DNA from: a gamma proteobacterium symbiont of Ctena orbiculata | GTDB taxonomy: Bacteria; Pseudomonadota; Gammaproteobacteria; Chromatiales; Chromatiaceae | Reading direction: 5' to 3' | DNA: 34,606 nt | Assembly (NCBI GenBank): GCA_003094535.1 | Contig: NATV01000079.1 | Coordinates: 1-34,606, forward strand | In this document: one piece after another, positions 24,261 to 33,158 of the stretch | How positions within the stretch are numbered: the first letter of the stretch is position 1 | Layout of the letters: the number at the start of each line of letters is the position of its first letter | Position numbers and translations under genes: made by a program | Notes under the pieces: generated by a model | The model's input: the letters and a program-made list of their open reading frames with translations, nothing else | Databases searched by the model: none | Told to the model about the DNA's origin: nothing

Positions 24261-25457
24261 ATGGAAAACTCCAGACTCTCTGCAATCCGGCGTCCCGAAT
24301 TTCTCCTGCTGCTGATGGCAATCGCAGTGCCGCTCAGCTTCGCGGCCTGGATGACCCTGCTGAACAATTTTGCCATCGAACGAGCCGCATTCAGCGGCCG
24401 GGAGATGGGGATACTGCAGAGCCTGCGCGAGATACCCGGTTTCCTTGCCTTCGGGGTAGTGTTCCTGTTGTTGCTGATCCGCGAACAGCGCCTGGCCTAC
24501 CTCTCTCTGGCACTGCTGGGTCTGGGCACCGCGGTCACCGGACTCTTTCCCTCGGTGGCGGGGCTCTATATCACCACCGTGATCATGTCCGTCGGCTTTC
24601 ACTATTACGAAACCCTGCAGACCTCCCTCGCCCTACAGTGGATCGACAGGTCGCGATCAGCGGAGACCCTCGGACGCCTGATTGCCGCGGGCTCATTTGC
24701 TTCCATTCTGACCTTCACCCTGATCTGGCTGTTTGACGACATGCTGCAGCTCGACTACCCGTTGATCTACCTGATCATGGGGGGGCTGACACTGTTGATC
24801 GCGCTGATCGCCTGGCTGGGATTTCCGCTCTTTCCGCAGAAGACGGAGCAGCATAAGCACATGGTGTTTCGCAAACGCTATTGGCTCTACTACACACTCA
24901 CCTTCATGTCCGGGGCACGACGTCAGATATTTGTCGTTTTCGCCGGCTTTCTGATGGTGGAGAAGTTCGGCTACAGCGTTTCCCAGATAGCGATACTTTT
25001 CTTGATCAACGCCAGCATCAACGTTTTCCTGGCACCGCGCATCGGCCGCCTGATCGGCCAGATCGGCGAGCGTCGCGCGCTGCTCATAGAATATGCGGGT
25101 CTGATCCTGGTGTTTTGCGGCTATGCACTGGTGCAGACTGCCTGGGTGGCTGCCGTGCTCTATATCATCGATCACCTCTTTTTCGCGCTCGCCATCGCCC
25201 TCAAGACCTACTTCCAGAAAATCGCCGCCGCGGAGGATATCGCCTCCACAGCCGGCGTCAGCTTCTCCATCAACCATATTGCGGCGGTGGTCATACCCGC
25301 GCTCTTCGGCATCATCTGGCTCAGCTCCCCGGCCCTGGTCTTTCTAGCCGGTGCGGCCATGGCGGCAATCTCCTTTATCCTCTCCCTGCTGGTACCGAAA
25401 GTGCCTGCCATAGGGAGGGAGAGCCGTCTTGTTTTCTCCACCCCGGGCAACGGCTGA
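24261..25457 (+). CDS. Major facilitator superfamily transporter
   Basis: A 398-residue inner-membrane protein with about twelve hydrophobic helices in two halves, joined by a charged cytoplasmic loop near residues 195-215 (PQKTEQHKHMVFRKRYW). This is the usual MFS plan and length. The start is set at ATG 24261 (MENSRLSAIRRPEF); the longer frame to 24210 overlaps the AraC gene. No clear ribosome site is visible. Divergence from the AraC gene suggests regulated uptake or efflux. The family does not reveal the substrate. A 170-nt gap separates it from the ThDP enzyme gene. Confidence 0.9.
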   Translation: MENSRLSAIRRPEFLLLLMAIAVPLSFAAWMTLLNNFAIERAAFSGREMGILQSLREIPGFLAFGVVFLLLLIREQRLAYLSLALLGLGTAVTGLFPSVAGLYITTVIMSVGFHYYETLQTSLALQWIDRSRSAETLGRLIAAGSFASILTFTLIWLFDDMLQLDYPLIYLIMGGLTLLIALIAWLGFPLFPQKTEQHKHMVFRKRYWLYYTLTFMSGARRQIFVVFAGFLMVEKFGYSVSQIAILFLINASINVFLAPRIGRLIGQIGERRALLIEYAGLILVFCGYALVQTAWVAAVLYIIDHLFFALAIALKTYFQKIAAAEDIASTAGVSFSINHIAAVVIPALFGIIWLSSPALVFLAGAAMAAISFILSLLVPKVPAIGRESRLVFSTPGNG

Positions 25458-25627
25458 AGCTATACCCTCCTCGCGCCGCAGTCTCCGCGCAAGAAGGCGC
25501 GCCAGGATGACATTGGTTGGGAATCTGGCTATCCTCAGCGCTCTTGCGTCTCATTAAAAGGCACGCTGCCGTTGCCAACCGCCCAATCGATGGGTGCAAC
25601 CTGGCCTGTCCGTATAAATGCAGTTTC

Positions 25628-27295
25628 ATGAAGATAAAAGTCAGTGAATTTATCGTCAGCTATCTGGAACGCATGGGTATAGATGCCATCTTCGGCATGC
25701 CTGGCGCCCATATCCTGCCGATCTATGACGCCCTCTACGACTCCCCCATCCAGAGCATACTGGCGAAACATGAACAGGGTGCGGCATTCATGGCCGGTGG
25801 GTATGCGAAGGCCTCGGGCAAGGTCGCTGCCTGCATCGCCACCGCCGGACCCGGCGCCACCAATCTGATCACCGGCATTGCCAACGCCTATGCGGACAAG
25901 CTGCCGGTAATCGCCATCACCGGCGAAGCACCCACCTATATATTCGGCAAGGGGGGCCTGCAGGAGAGCTCGGGCGAAGGCGGCAGCATCGACCAAACTG
26001 CCCTATTCAGGCCGATCACCCGATACGCCAAAGCGGTGGAGAGAACCGACTATCTTCCCCAGGTCCTGATCCAGGCAAGCAAGGCGCTGCTGGCGCCCAT
26101 TCCGGGGCCCGTGCTACTGAGCATCCCCTTCAATGTCCAGAGTGAATTAATCGACAAAGCCCTACTCGACGACCTGACGATCAAGTCGGAGCCCATCTTC
26201 AATCCGGTGGATGGAACCCTGCTGGACCGATTCTGCGATCTTCTGCTCAAGGCCAGACAGCCGGTTATCGTCGCCGGATACGGCGCAATCCGTTCAGATG
26301 CCAGGGAAACGGTCTCCGAACTGAGCCATCTGCTGCAGATACCCGTCGCCTCGAGCCTCAAGGGTAAGGGGGTTGTCAACGAACAATCCCCGCTCTCCCT
26401 CGGCAGTCTGGGGGTAACCTCGAGCGGCGACGCCTATAAATACATCGTTGAGAAGTGTGACCTGCTGATCGTTCTCGGCGCCGCTTTCAACGAGCGGACA
26501 AGCTATCTTTGGGACGACTCCCTGCTGAACGAGCGCAAGATCATCCAGATCGACAGCGATCCCCATCAACTGCAGAAGGTATTCGATGCCGAACTTGCCA
26601 TCTGCGGCGATATCGGCGAAGTGCTCAATGCGCTCCTGGGAAGACTGCGCGCCAACCCCAAGCTTGAGAGCGGCCAATCCGAAACCGTTAACAGGATCAC
26701 CGATCTCAAGTCCTCCTCCGATGGCGACTACAACATCTTCAAATCGGGCTTCTCCCTCGCCGAGGCCTTCTTCAAAAGGCTGGCCAGGGAATACCCGGCG
26801 GAGATTCGGGTCTTCGATGACAACATCATTTTCGCCCAGAACTTCTACGAGGTCTCCAGCAGCAACCAATATTTTCCCAATTCCGGTATCTCCTCCCTGG
26901 GGCACGCCATACCCGCCGCCATCGGTGCCCAGTTCTCCCTGCAGAAACCCACCTTCGCCATTCTCGGCGACGGCGGATTCCAGATGTGCTGCATGGAGAT
27001 CATGACGGCAGTCAACTACCGGCAACCGTTGAATATCGTCCTTTTCAACAACGGCACCATGGGGCTGATCCGGAAAAATCAGCATCAGCTCTATCAACAG
27101 CGCTTCATCAACTGCGACTTCATCAACCCCGACTTCAACCACCTCGCCCGCTCCTTTGGAATCAACTATAAGCGGGTGACCTCAACCCGGGACCTGGACC
27201 AGCTGTTCGAAGCGTATGATCTGAAAATGGCGGTCAACCTGATCGATATCGCGATCGACAAGGATGCCTTTCCCAACTACTCCTCCAAGCGCTGA
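25628..27295 (+). CDS. Thiamine-diphosphate-dependent enzyme, acetolactate synthase large-subunit-like
   Basis: A 555-residue enzyme with the three-domain plan of the acetolactate synthase/pyruvate decarboxylase superfamily. The catalytic Glu49 (KHEQGAAFMAGGYA) activates ThDP. The central domain contains the VIVAGYGAIRSDA segment. The C-terminal pyrophosphate-binding motif is GDG at 447-449 with Asn474-Asn475 (LFNNGTMG). The start is ATG 25628 (MKIKVSEF); an upstream in-frame extension has no family resemblance. No small regulatory subunit (ilvH) follows, and the next genes are a glycosyltransferase and a sulfotransferase, so a role in branched-chain amino acid synthesis is unlikely. It may form or split a carbon-carbon bond on a keto-acid or sugar precursor. 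Substrate unknown. Confidence 0.85.
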   Translation: MKIKVSEFIVSYLERMGIDAIFGMPGAHILPIYDALYDSPIQSILAKHEQGAAFMAGGYAKASGKVAACIATAGPGATNLITGIANAYADKLPVIAITGEAPTYIFGKGGLQESSGEGGSIDQTALFRPITRYAKAVERTDYLPQVLIQASKALLAPIPGPVLLSIPFNVQSELIDKALLDDLTIKSEPIFNPVDGTLLDRFCDLLLKARQPVIVAGYGAIRSDARETVSELSHLLQIPVASSLKGKGVVNEQSPLSLGSLGVTSSGDAYKYIVEKCDLLIVLGAAFNERTSYLWDDSLLNERKIIQIDSDPHQLQKVFDAELAICGDIGEVLNALLGRLRANPKLESGQSETVNRITDLKSSSDGDYNIFKSGFSLAEAFFKRLAREYPAEIRVFDDNIIFAQNFYEVSSSNQYFPNSGISSLGHAIPAAIGAQFSLQKPTFAILGDGGFQMCCMEIMTAVNYRQPLNIVLFNNGTMGLIRKNQHQLYQQRFINCDFINPDFNHLARSFGINYKRVTSTRDLDQLFEAYDLKMAVNLIDIAIDKDAFPNYSSKR

Positions 27296-27319
27296 CCTGC
27301 CGGTGGAGAACGACAGAGG

Positions 27320-29161
27320 ATGACGCTGCCTAGATCACAAGCCCTGTACGACTTCTTTACAGCGTTCGGTTCCCACCCATCGCTGCTGGAGATCAGCGCA
27401 CGCTGGCAGGGGATGATAGCCGGCGAATCCGGCAGTACGGACACAACTTCTCTGATCGAACTCATCGATCAGGCAACCCTGTTTCTGGAACAGGAGATGC
27501 ATCGCCATGCCTACCCCCCGGTGCTGCTCGATCTCCATCGCCAACTCTTTCAGGATATGGAGTCGCTGATCGGAGAACTGGGGAACGACGTCCGCCATCG
27601 TTTCATTGTCGTCATCCCCGTCGCCGACAGGCCGCAACAGATCCAGAGCTGCCTGGAAAGCCTGCTCGATCTCTGCCGCCGATTCGCCTACGGCGGCCAG
27701 GTCGAAGGAAGCTATCGGAAACTAGTGGTAGTGATCGCCGATGACAGCAAGGATCCCGATAGCAGGGCGCGGATCAAGCAGATGGAAGCGCGATTCACCG
27801 CGCGGGGTCTCGAGACCCTCTATTTCGGACCACAGCAGCAGTTGCAACAACTCGCTGAGCTGAACAGTGGGCAGCGGGAGGCGTTGGCAGGCATTGTCGG
27901 CAATTATCCGGTTGAGGCATTCCACCATAAAGGCGCCTCCATCACCCGCAACATCAGCTACCTGAAACTGAAGCAGCTGATCGACGACGATGAACACACA
28001 CTGATCTGGTTCATCGACAGCGATCAGGAGTTCCGGATAAACACGCGGAGCCAGCACGGGGAGATCTATGCAATCAACTATTTCCACCGTCTCGACCGCA
28101 TCTTCTCCAACAGCGGGACCCTGGTATTGACCGGCAAGGTGGTCGGCGATCCGCCGGTCTCCCCCGCCGTGATGGCCGCCAACCTTTTCCAGGACCTCTT
28201 GGGATTCCTTGGCGATATTGCAGAACAGGGGCCCGACTCCGGCTGCCCCTTCCATCGGCAACCTCAGATCGGGGGTGGCGACGCCGTCTACCATGACATG
28301 GCGGATCTGTTCGGATTTCAACCCCCCGACGGGGCGTTCAGGTATCACTGCCGGCTGCAGGGAGAGCACGATCAGCAGGCCTGCCTCAACGACTTCTCCC
28401 TCATCTTGAACCGCTTTTTCGATGGTGAACACCCAACCCGTCAAATCCACTATGAATGCACCGCGTCTGCCGAACAACTCACCCCTGCGCGCACCCTCTA
28501 TACGGGTAACTACGTCATCCGCCCGCAAGCGCTGAACTACTTCATTCCCTTTGCAGGCTTGAAACTGCGCATGGCCGGTCCACAGCTGGGGCGGATCATG
28601 CAAGCGGAGCTGGGAGATCGGTTCGTCTCCGCCAATCTGCCATTGATGCATCGACGCACCCATGAGGCAACGGGAGAATCCGAATTCAGAGCCGGCGTCG
28701 ACAAAGCGCAGTCAGGCATCGATATTTCAGGTGAGTTCGAACGCCAGTTCTTCGGTGATCTCATGTTGTTCACCCTGCAGGGACTGATCGTAGCGGGTTA
28801 CCCGCTGCACCAACTCAGCGACGAACAGATACAGGAAGTCCTGGATGACACCGAATCGGACATGCTGAATCGCTACCGGGAAAAGCACAAAGAGATCATG
28901 GCGAAACTGGAGCGCTTTCAACAACGCTTCGAAGACCAACGGCACTGGTGGTGGCAGAGTCGGAACGCCATCGGAGCCGTCGACAATTTTCGATGCTTCA
29001 TCGACAATATGGTCCACAACTTCGGCAATCAGTCGCCGGGCTATGCCTTGATCGAATCACCCCAACATCGGCAGAGACGCAGGCAGGCGATTCTGCAGGC
29101 ACTTCGCAGCTACGCGCAGGATCGCGCAAACTGGCAGCTGGCCCTCGCGCAAGCATCATGA
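27320..29161 (+). CDS. GT-A-type glycosyltransferase-like protein
   Basis: A 613-residue soluble protein. Residues 94-145 resemble the nucleotide-sugar-binding start of family-2-like GT-A enzymes (IVVIPVADRP at 96-105, VVVIADDSKD to about 145). A likely DxD metal site follows at Asp233-Ser-Asp235 (FIDSDQEF). The N-terminal 90 residues and the C-terminal 200 are helical and of no family I know; the C-terminus is rich in Gln and Arg. It starts 24 nt after the ThDP enzyme and overlaps the sulfotransferase gene by ATGA, so the three are almost surely cotranscribed. Donor and acceptor sugars are unknown. Confidence 0.78.
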   Translation: MTLPRSQALYDFFTAFGSHPSLLEISARWQGMIAGESGSTDTTSLIELIDQATLFLEQEMHRHAYPPVLLDLHRQLFQDMESLIGELGNDVRHRFIVVIPVADRPQQIQSCLESLLDLCRRFAYGGQVEGSYRKLVVVIADDSKDPDSRARIKQMEARFTARGLETLYFGPQQQLQQLAELNSGQREALAGIVGNYPVEAFHHKGASITRNISYLKLKQLIDDDEHTLIWFIDSDQEFRINTRSQHGEIYAINYFHRLDRIFSNSGTLVLTGKVVGDPPVSPAVMAANLFQDLLGFLGDIAEQGPDSGCPFHRQPQIGGGDAVYHDMADLFGFQPPDGAFRYHCRLQGEHDQQACLNDFSLILNRFFDGEHPTRQIHYECTASAEQLTPARTLYTGNYVIRPQALNYFIPFAGLKLRMAGPQLGRIMQAELGDRFVSANLPLMHRRTHEATGESEFRAGVDKAQSGIDISGEFERQFFGDLMLFTLQGLIVAGYPLHQLSDEQIQEVLDDTESDMLNRYREKHKEIMAKLERFQQRFEDQRHWWWQSRNAIGAVDNFRCFIDNMVHNFGNQSPGYALIESPQHRQRRRQAILQALRSYAQDRANWQLALAQAS

Positions 29162-29688
29162 ATATTTTCATCCTCAATGCCGGACGCTGCGGCTCGACGA
29201 CCTTTATCGAGGCCTGCAGACAGATCAGCAACTACACCGCTGGTCACGAATCCCGCGCGACCCTCACTGGTGACCGACGCCTGGCCTACCCCGAAAACCA
29301 TATCGAGGCGGATAACAGGCTCTGCTGGATGCTCGGCAGGCTCGATCGCGAATATGGCGACAATGCCTTCTACGTACATCTCACCAGGAACCGCGACGAA
29401 TCGGTGGCGAGCTTTGTCAAGCGCATGGACTACGGCATCATGGCGGCCTACCGGGAGGGTATTCTCATGGGCGGAAAGGGGCAGTCAGCGGCTGAGATCG
29501 CATCCGACTATCTTGATACCCTGGCCCACAACATCACACTCTTCCTCAAGGACAAGCACCACAGGATGGACTTCAGCCTGGAACGTGCCGACAGCGATTT
29601 TATCGATTTCTGGCACCGGATCGATGCCCGGGGCGATCTGGAGAAGGCGCTTGCGGCGTGGCGGACCCGTTACAACGCTTCTGCTTAG
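29158..29688 (+). CDS. Small PAPS-dependent sulfotransferase
   Basis: A 176-residue protein with the two PAPS-binding signatures of sulfotransferases. The 5'-phosphosulfate loop is NAGRCGSTTF at residues 7-16, and the 3'-phosphate-binding strand and helix are in VHLTRNRDESVASFVKR at 73-89. It is shorter than most sulfotransferases (about 250-300), but the core is intact. It starts within the stop codon of the glycosyltransferase gene (ATGA). It should transfer sulfate from PAPS to a hydroxyl or amino group, probably on a product of the two upstream genes. The acceptor is not known. The gene faces DUF2061-cysC with only 12 nt between stops. Confidence 0.83.
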   Translation: MNIFILNAGRCGSTTFIEACRQISNYTAGHESRATLTGDRRLAYPENHIEADNRLCWMLGRLDREYGDNAFYVHLTRNRDESVASFVKRMDYGIMAAYREGILMGGKGQSAAEIASDYLDTLAHNITLFLKDKHHRMDFSLERADSDFIDFWHRIDARGDLEKALAAWRTRYNASA

Positions 29689-29700
29689 CACCATTGCACC

Positions 29701-30027
29701 TTAGCAGTTGCCGCTCGAAGCCACGGCCGGCCCCTCCTTCAACACCGCAACCTTTTGCCCATGGCCCATTTCGGAACGGCCGAGGGAAATTCGGTTCCAG
29801 ACACGCTCGTGGAGGTAGTAGAGCACCATCTTGGTCACCACCTCGGTGAGGCCGATGGCCGCCGCGGTGGTCAGGCTGCCGGTGAAGAACCAGGAGAGCA
29901 GGATGGTGTCGATGGAGCCGGTCACCCGCCAAGAGATCGCCTTGGTCAAACTGCGGATGGGACGCTCCGAGGAGACGGCCTGTCGTGACCGTTTCTCGGC
30001 CTTGTTGTCTGCAAAAGTGAGAAACAT
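29701..30027 (-). CDS. DUF2061 membrane protein
   Basis: A 108-residue protein. The core RSLTKAISWRVTGSIDTILL, then TAAAIGLTEVVTKMVLYYLHERVWNRI, is the DUF2061 signature with two predicted membrane helices. The family often sits in sulfate-assimilation operons, and here it follows cysC by 17 nt. The last 25 residues are low in hydrophobicity. A part in sulfate uptake or PAPS handling is plausible from context but unproven. Confidence 0.87.
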   Translation of the reverse strand: MFLTFADNKAEKRSRQAVSSERPIRSLTKAISWRVTGSIDTILLSWFFTGSLTTAAAIGLTEVVTKMVLYYLHERVWNRISLGRSEMGHGQKVAVLKEGPAVASSGNC

Positions 30028-30044
30028 CTACCCTATTCCCCGCT

Positions 30045-30671
30045 TCAGGCTTCAAGGGCAACCGGCTTGTAGCCCGCCTGCAGGGCGCCTTTTTCGTGCA
30101 GATAGGCCAGCAGCTGGTTGACCGCCTCCGCCACCGCGACCTCACCGGCACGGATATGCACCTCGGGCCTTTGCGGCACCTCGTAGGGGCTGTCGATACC
30201 GGTGAACTGTTTGATCTCGCCCCGATCGGCCTTGGCATAGAGCCCCTTGGGATCGCGCGCGCGGCAGACCGAAAGATCGGCATCCACGAAGACTTCCACG
30301 AACTGGCCCTCGGGCATGATCTCGCGCACCAGCCGGCGGTCGGCGCGAAAGGGTGAGATAAAGGCGGCCAGGGTGATCAGCCCGCCATCGGCCATCAGCT
30401 TCGCCACCTCGCCGACCCGGCGGATATTCTCCTGTCGGTCATCATCGCTGAATCCCAGGTCGCGGCAGAGACCGTGGCGAACGTTGTCGCCGTCCAGCAG
30501 GTAGGTGTGATACCCCTGCACGGTGAGGATCTGCTCCAGGGCCCCGGCAATGGTCGACTTGCCGGAGGCGCTGAGACCGGTGAACCAGATCACCAGCGGC
30601 CGCTGGGATTTCTGCTGCACCCGGGTCTCCTGGTCCACCGGGTGGGAATGCCAGACGATGTTACTACTCAT
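30045..30671 (-). CDS. cysC: Adenylylsulfate (APS) kinase
   Basis: A 208-residue cytosolic kinase that phosphorylates APS to PAPS, used by CysH and by sulfotransferases. The P-loop is GLSASGKST at residues 32-40. The family's [16 protein letters not shown] and [16 protein letters not shown] segments and the FISPFRADR motif follow. The start ATG 30671 has a good AAGGAGT ribosome site about 11 nt upstream. cysD and cysN are not in the window. It lies downstream of cysH across an 89-nt gap and before DUF2061. Confidence 0.97.
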   Translation of the reverse strand: MSSNIVWHSHPVDQETRVQQKSQRPLVIWFTGLSASGKSTIAGALEQILTVQGYHTYLLDGDNVRHGLCRDLGFSDDDRQENIRRVGEVAKLMADGGLITLAAFISPFRADRRLVREIMPEGQFVEVFVDADLSVCRARDPKGLYAKADRGEIKQFTGIDSPYEVPQRPEVHIRAGEVAVAEAVNQLLAYLHEKGALQAGYKPVALEA

Positions 30672-30760
30672 TGATATCTTTACTCCTTAGCTTACTCTTT
30701 AAAAACAAATTCGTACTGGGCGGTCGCGCTAGGAGCAACTACATAAAAACTCAAAACTAT

Positions 30761-31483
30761 TCATTCATGAATTCCGCATTCGCGTTTCAGTCCGAAGAAG
30801 CGGGTCTCCTCCTCGTGCATGCCCAGCTCCAACGGACGGCTAGTATGCACATCGCCGACGGAGGCATAGCCCTGCTCCCATAACGGGTGGTAAGGGAGGT
30901 TGTGCTTCTGCAGATAGCGGTAGACATCCTGGCTGTGCCAATCGATCACGGGATGGATCTTGAAGCGGCCGTCCTGGATGCGCACCACCGGCAGGGTCGA
31001 GCGGCTCTGGGACTGCTGCCGTCGCAGTCCGGCATACCAGCTGCCGACTTCGAGTTGCTTCAAGGCTCGCTGCAGGGGCTCCACCTTGTTGATACGGTTG
31101 TAGTGTTCGATCCCGTCCAGACCCTGCTCCCACAGGCGACCATGGCGACTCTCCTGCCAGGCCGGCGTCCTCGGAGCGCGGTAGACCTGAAGGTTGAGTT
31201 GCAGGCGCTCGGTCAGCTGATCGATGAAGCTGTAGGTCTCGGGAAAGAGATAACCGGTATCCACCAGCACCACCGGGATATCGGGCTGGATGCGGGTTAC
31301 CAGGTGGAGCATCAGGGCACCCTGGATACCGAAACTGGAGGTCATGACGTGGTTGCCGGGCAGAGAATGGAGCGACCATTCGACACGCTGTTCGGCGTTC
31401 ATTCCCTCCAGCTTGCGGTTGATCATTACGAGATCCACCGCTATCTCCTGCTGTTGCGGATTCCAGGCTTTAATCGGACTCAT
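30761..31483 (-). CDS. cysH: Phosphoadenylylsulfate (PAPS) reductase
   Basis: A 240-residue thioredoxin-dependent enzyme that reduces PAPS to sulfite. The catalytic Cys236 is in the C-terminal KRECGIH. The substrate-binding region contains [12 protein letters not shown] and [10 protein letters not shown]. The cysteine pairs that hold the iron-sulfur cluster of APS reductases are absent, so it is of the PAPS type; this agrees with cysC being present. The start ATG 31483 has GGAGGAGT upstream and overlaps the end of cysI by 14 bp. Confidence 0.96.
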   Translation of the reverse strand: MSPIKAWNPQQQEIAVDLVMINRKLEGMNAEQRVEWSLHSLPGNHVMTSSFGIQGALMLHLVTRIQPDIPVVLVDTGYLFPETYSFIDQLTERLQLNLQVYRAPRTPAWQESRHGRLWEQGLDGIEHYNRINKVEPLQRALKQLEVGSWYAGLRRQQSQSRSTLPVVRIQDGRFKIHPVIDWHSQDVYRYLQKHNLPYHPLWEQGYASVGDVHTSRPLELGMHEEETRFFGLKRECGIHE

Positions 31484-33158
31484 GGTACTCCTCCGCCGGA
31501 TTGCTCACCGTTCTTACCAGGCCGCGGCGAATGACGAAGTCACCAAAGCGCTCCTTTGGTTTGCGCTCGGCGGCGTAGAGACGAAACTGCTCTTCAAGGG
31601 TATCGAGCAGTTCCCGCTCATCGAGGTTTTTCCGGTAGAGGCGGTTGAGCCGCAGGCCCCTACCGTCCCCTCCAAGCAGCAAGTTGTAGCGTCCGGGTCC
31701 CTTGCCGACCAGGCCGATCTCCGCCACGTAGGGACGGGCGCAGCCGTTGGGGCATCCCGTCATGCGCATGACGATCGCCTGGCGGTCTATACCCTGCATC
31801 ACCGCCATATTCTCAATCTTCCGCAGCAGCTGGGGAAAATAGCGTTCGGCCTCGGCCATTGCCTGGGGGCAGGTGGGGAGGGCCACGCAGGCGATACTGG
31901 CGAGACGGGTCGGCGTGCGCTGTTCGGCGAGCAGGCCGTGGCGTCGGGCCAAAGCCTCGATGGTCGCCTTCTGCTCCTCCGCCACAGCGGCGACGATCAG
32001 ATTCTGGTTCGGGGTGATACGGAAGTCACCGCCGTGGACCCATGCGATCTCCCGCAGGCCGCTCAGCAGGCTGGAAGATGGTGTATCGGCCACCCGGCCA
32101 TTCTCGATGTAGAGCGTCAGGTGCCAGCGGCCCGCCGCATCCTCGACCCAGCCATAGCGGTCGCCTTGGCTGGTGAATCGGACCGGACGCTGGGGTGCGA
32201 AACGCACACCGGAGCGCTCCTCGACCTTGGTTCGAAAGGCCTCCAGGCCGAGGCGCTCAATGGTGTACTTGAGGCGGGCGTGGCGCCGGCTGACCCGATC
32301 GCCGAAGTCCCGTTGCACACCGACCACCGCCTCCGCCACCGCCAGGGTATGCTCGGGCGGGATGAACCCCAGCTCGTCGGCAAGACGTGGAAAGGTGGTG
32401 GGATCATCGTGAGTAACGCCCATGCCGCCGCCTGCCAGGACATTGAATCCCAGCAGCCGGCCGCCCTCGGCGATGGCGACGAAACCCAGATCGTTGGTGT
32501 AGACGTCGACGTCGTTGTGGGGCGGGATGGCCACCGCGGTCTTGAACTTGCGCGGCAGATAGACCTCCCCGTAGAGGGGTTCCGACTCGCCACCGGCCAC
32601 CGCCTCGCCGTCGAGCCAGATCTCATGATAGGCGCGGCTCTTCGGCAGCAGCTGTTCGCTGATCCGCCTCGCCCACTGAAAGACCTCCCCATGCAGCGCC
32701 GACTGCTCCGGATTGGGATTGCAGAGCACGTTGCGATTGACGTCACCGCAACCGCCGATGGAGTCGATCATGGCCTGATTGATACGCTGGATCAGTGGCT
32801 TCAGGTTCTTTTTCAGTATGCCGTGGTACTGGAAGGTCTGGCGCGTGGTAAGACGAATGGTGCCATTGCCCAGCTCCCGCCCCACCGCATCGATGGCCAG
32901 CCACTGCCGGGTGGTGCAGACACCGCCGGGAAGACGGGCCCGCAGCATGAAACTGTAGTAGGGCTCGAGGAACTGCCGCTGCCGTTGCAGCCGCTGGTCG
33001 CGGTCGTCCTGTTCGTAGCAGCCGTGGAACTTGCTGATCTGGGCATCCTCCGCCGAGAGCGCACCCGTTGCCTGGTCGACAATGCTCTCTTTCAGGGTGC
33101 CGCGCAGACAGCGGCTGTTCGCCTTAATCAGTTCGTTGGGATTGACCTTGATATCCAT
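31470..33158 (-). CDS. cysI: Sulfite reductase (NADPH) hemoprotein beta subunit
   Basis: A 562-residue subunit carrying sirohaem and a 4Fe-4S cluster that reduces sulfite to sulfide with six electrons. The cluster ligands are Cys424 and Cys430 (CVALPTC) and Cys469 and Cys473 (CPNGC), with the same spacing as in E. coli CysI. The N-terminal half contains [11 protein letters not shown], typical of the sulfite/nitrite reductase family. It starts at ATG 33158, sharing one base with the cysJ stop (TGATG), so it is translationally coupled; no ribosome site of its own is seen. Confidence 0.97.
   Translation of the reverse strand: MDIKVNPNELIKANSRCLRGTLKESIVDQATGALSAEDAQISKFHGCYEQDDRDQRLQRQRQFLEPYYSFMLRARLPGGVCTTRQWLAIDAVGRELGNGTIRLTTRQTFQYHGILKKNLKPLIQRINQAMIDSIGGCGDVNRNVLCNPNPEQSALHGEVFQWARRISEQLLPKSRAYHEIWLDGEAVAGGESEPLYGEVYLPRKFKTAVAIPPHNDVDVYTNDLGFVAIAEGGRLLGFNVLAGGGMGVTHDDPTTFPRLADELGFIPPEHTLAVAEAVVGVQRDFGDRVSRRHARLKYTIERLGLEAFRTKVEERSGVRFAPQRPVRFTSQGDRYGWVEDAAGRWHLTLYIENGRVADTPSSSLLSGLREIAWVHGGDFRITPNQNLIVAAVAEEQKATIEALARRHGLLAEQRTPTRLASIACVALPTCPQAMAEAERYFPQLLRKIENMAVMQGIDRQAIVMRMTGCPNGCARPYVAEIGLVGKGPGRYNLLLGGDGRGLRLNRLYRKNLDERELLDTLEEQFRLYAAERKPKERFGDFVIRRGLVRTVSNPAEEYHESD

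Noticed and set aside
25517-25627. N-terminal extension of the ThDP enzyme
   Set aside because: The 37 extra residues do not resemble the family, which begins at the MKIKVSEF sequence.
30761-31483. CysH as an APS reductase
   Set aside because: The cysteine pairs for the iron-sulfur cluster are absent and cysC is present, so a PAPS-type reductase fits better.
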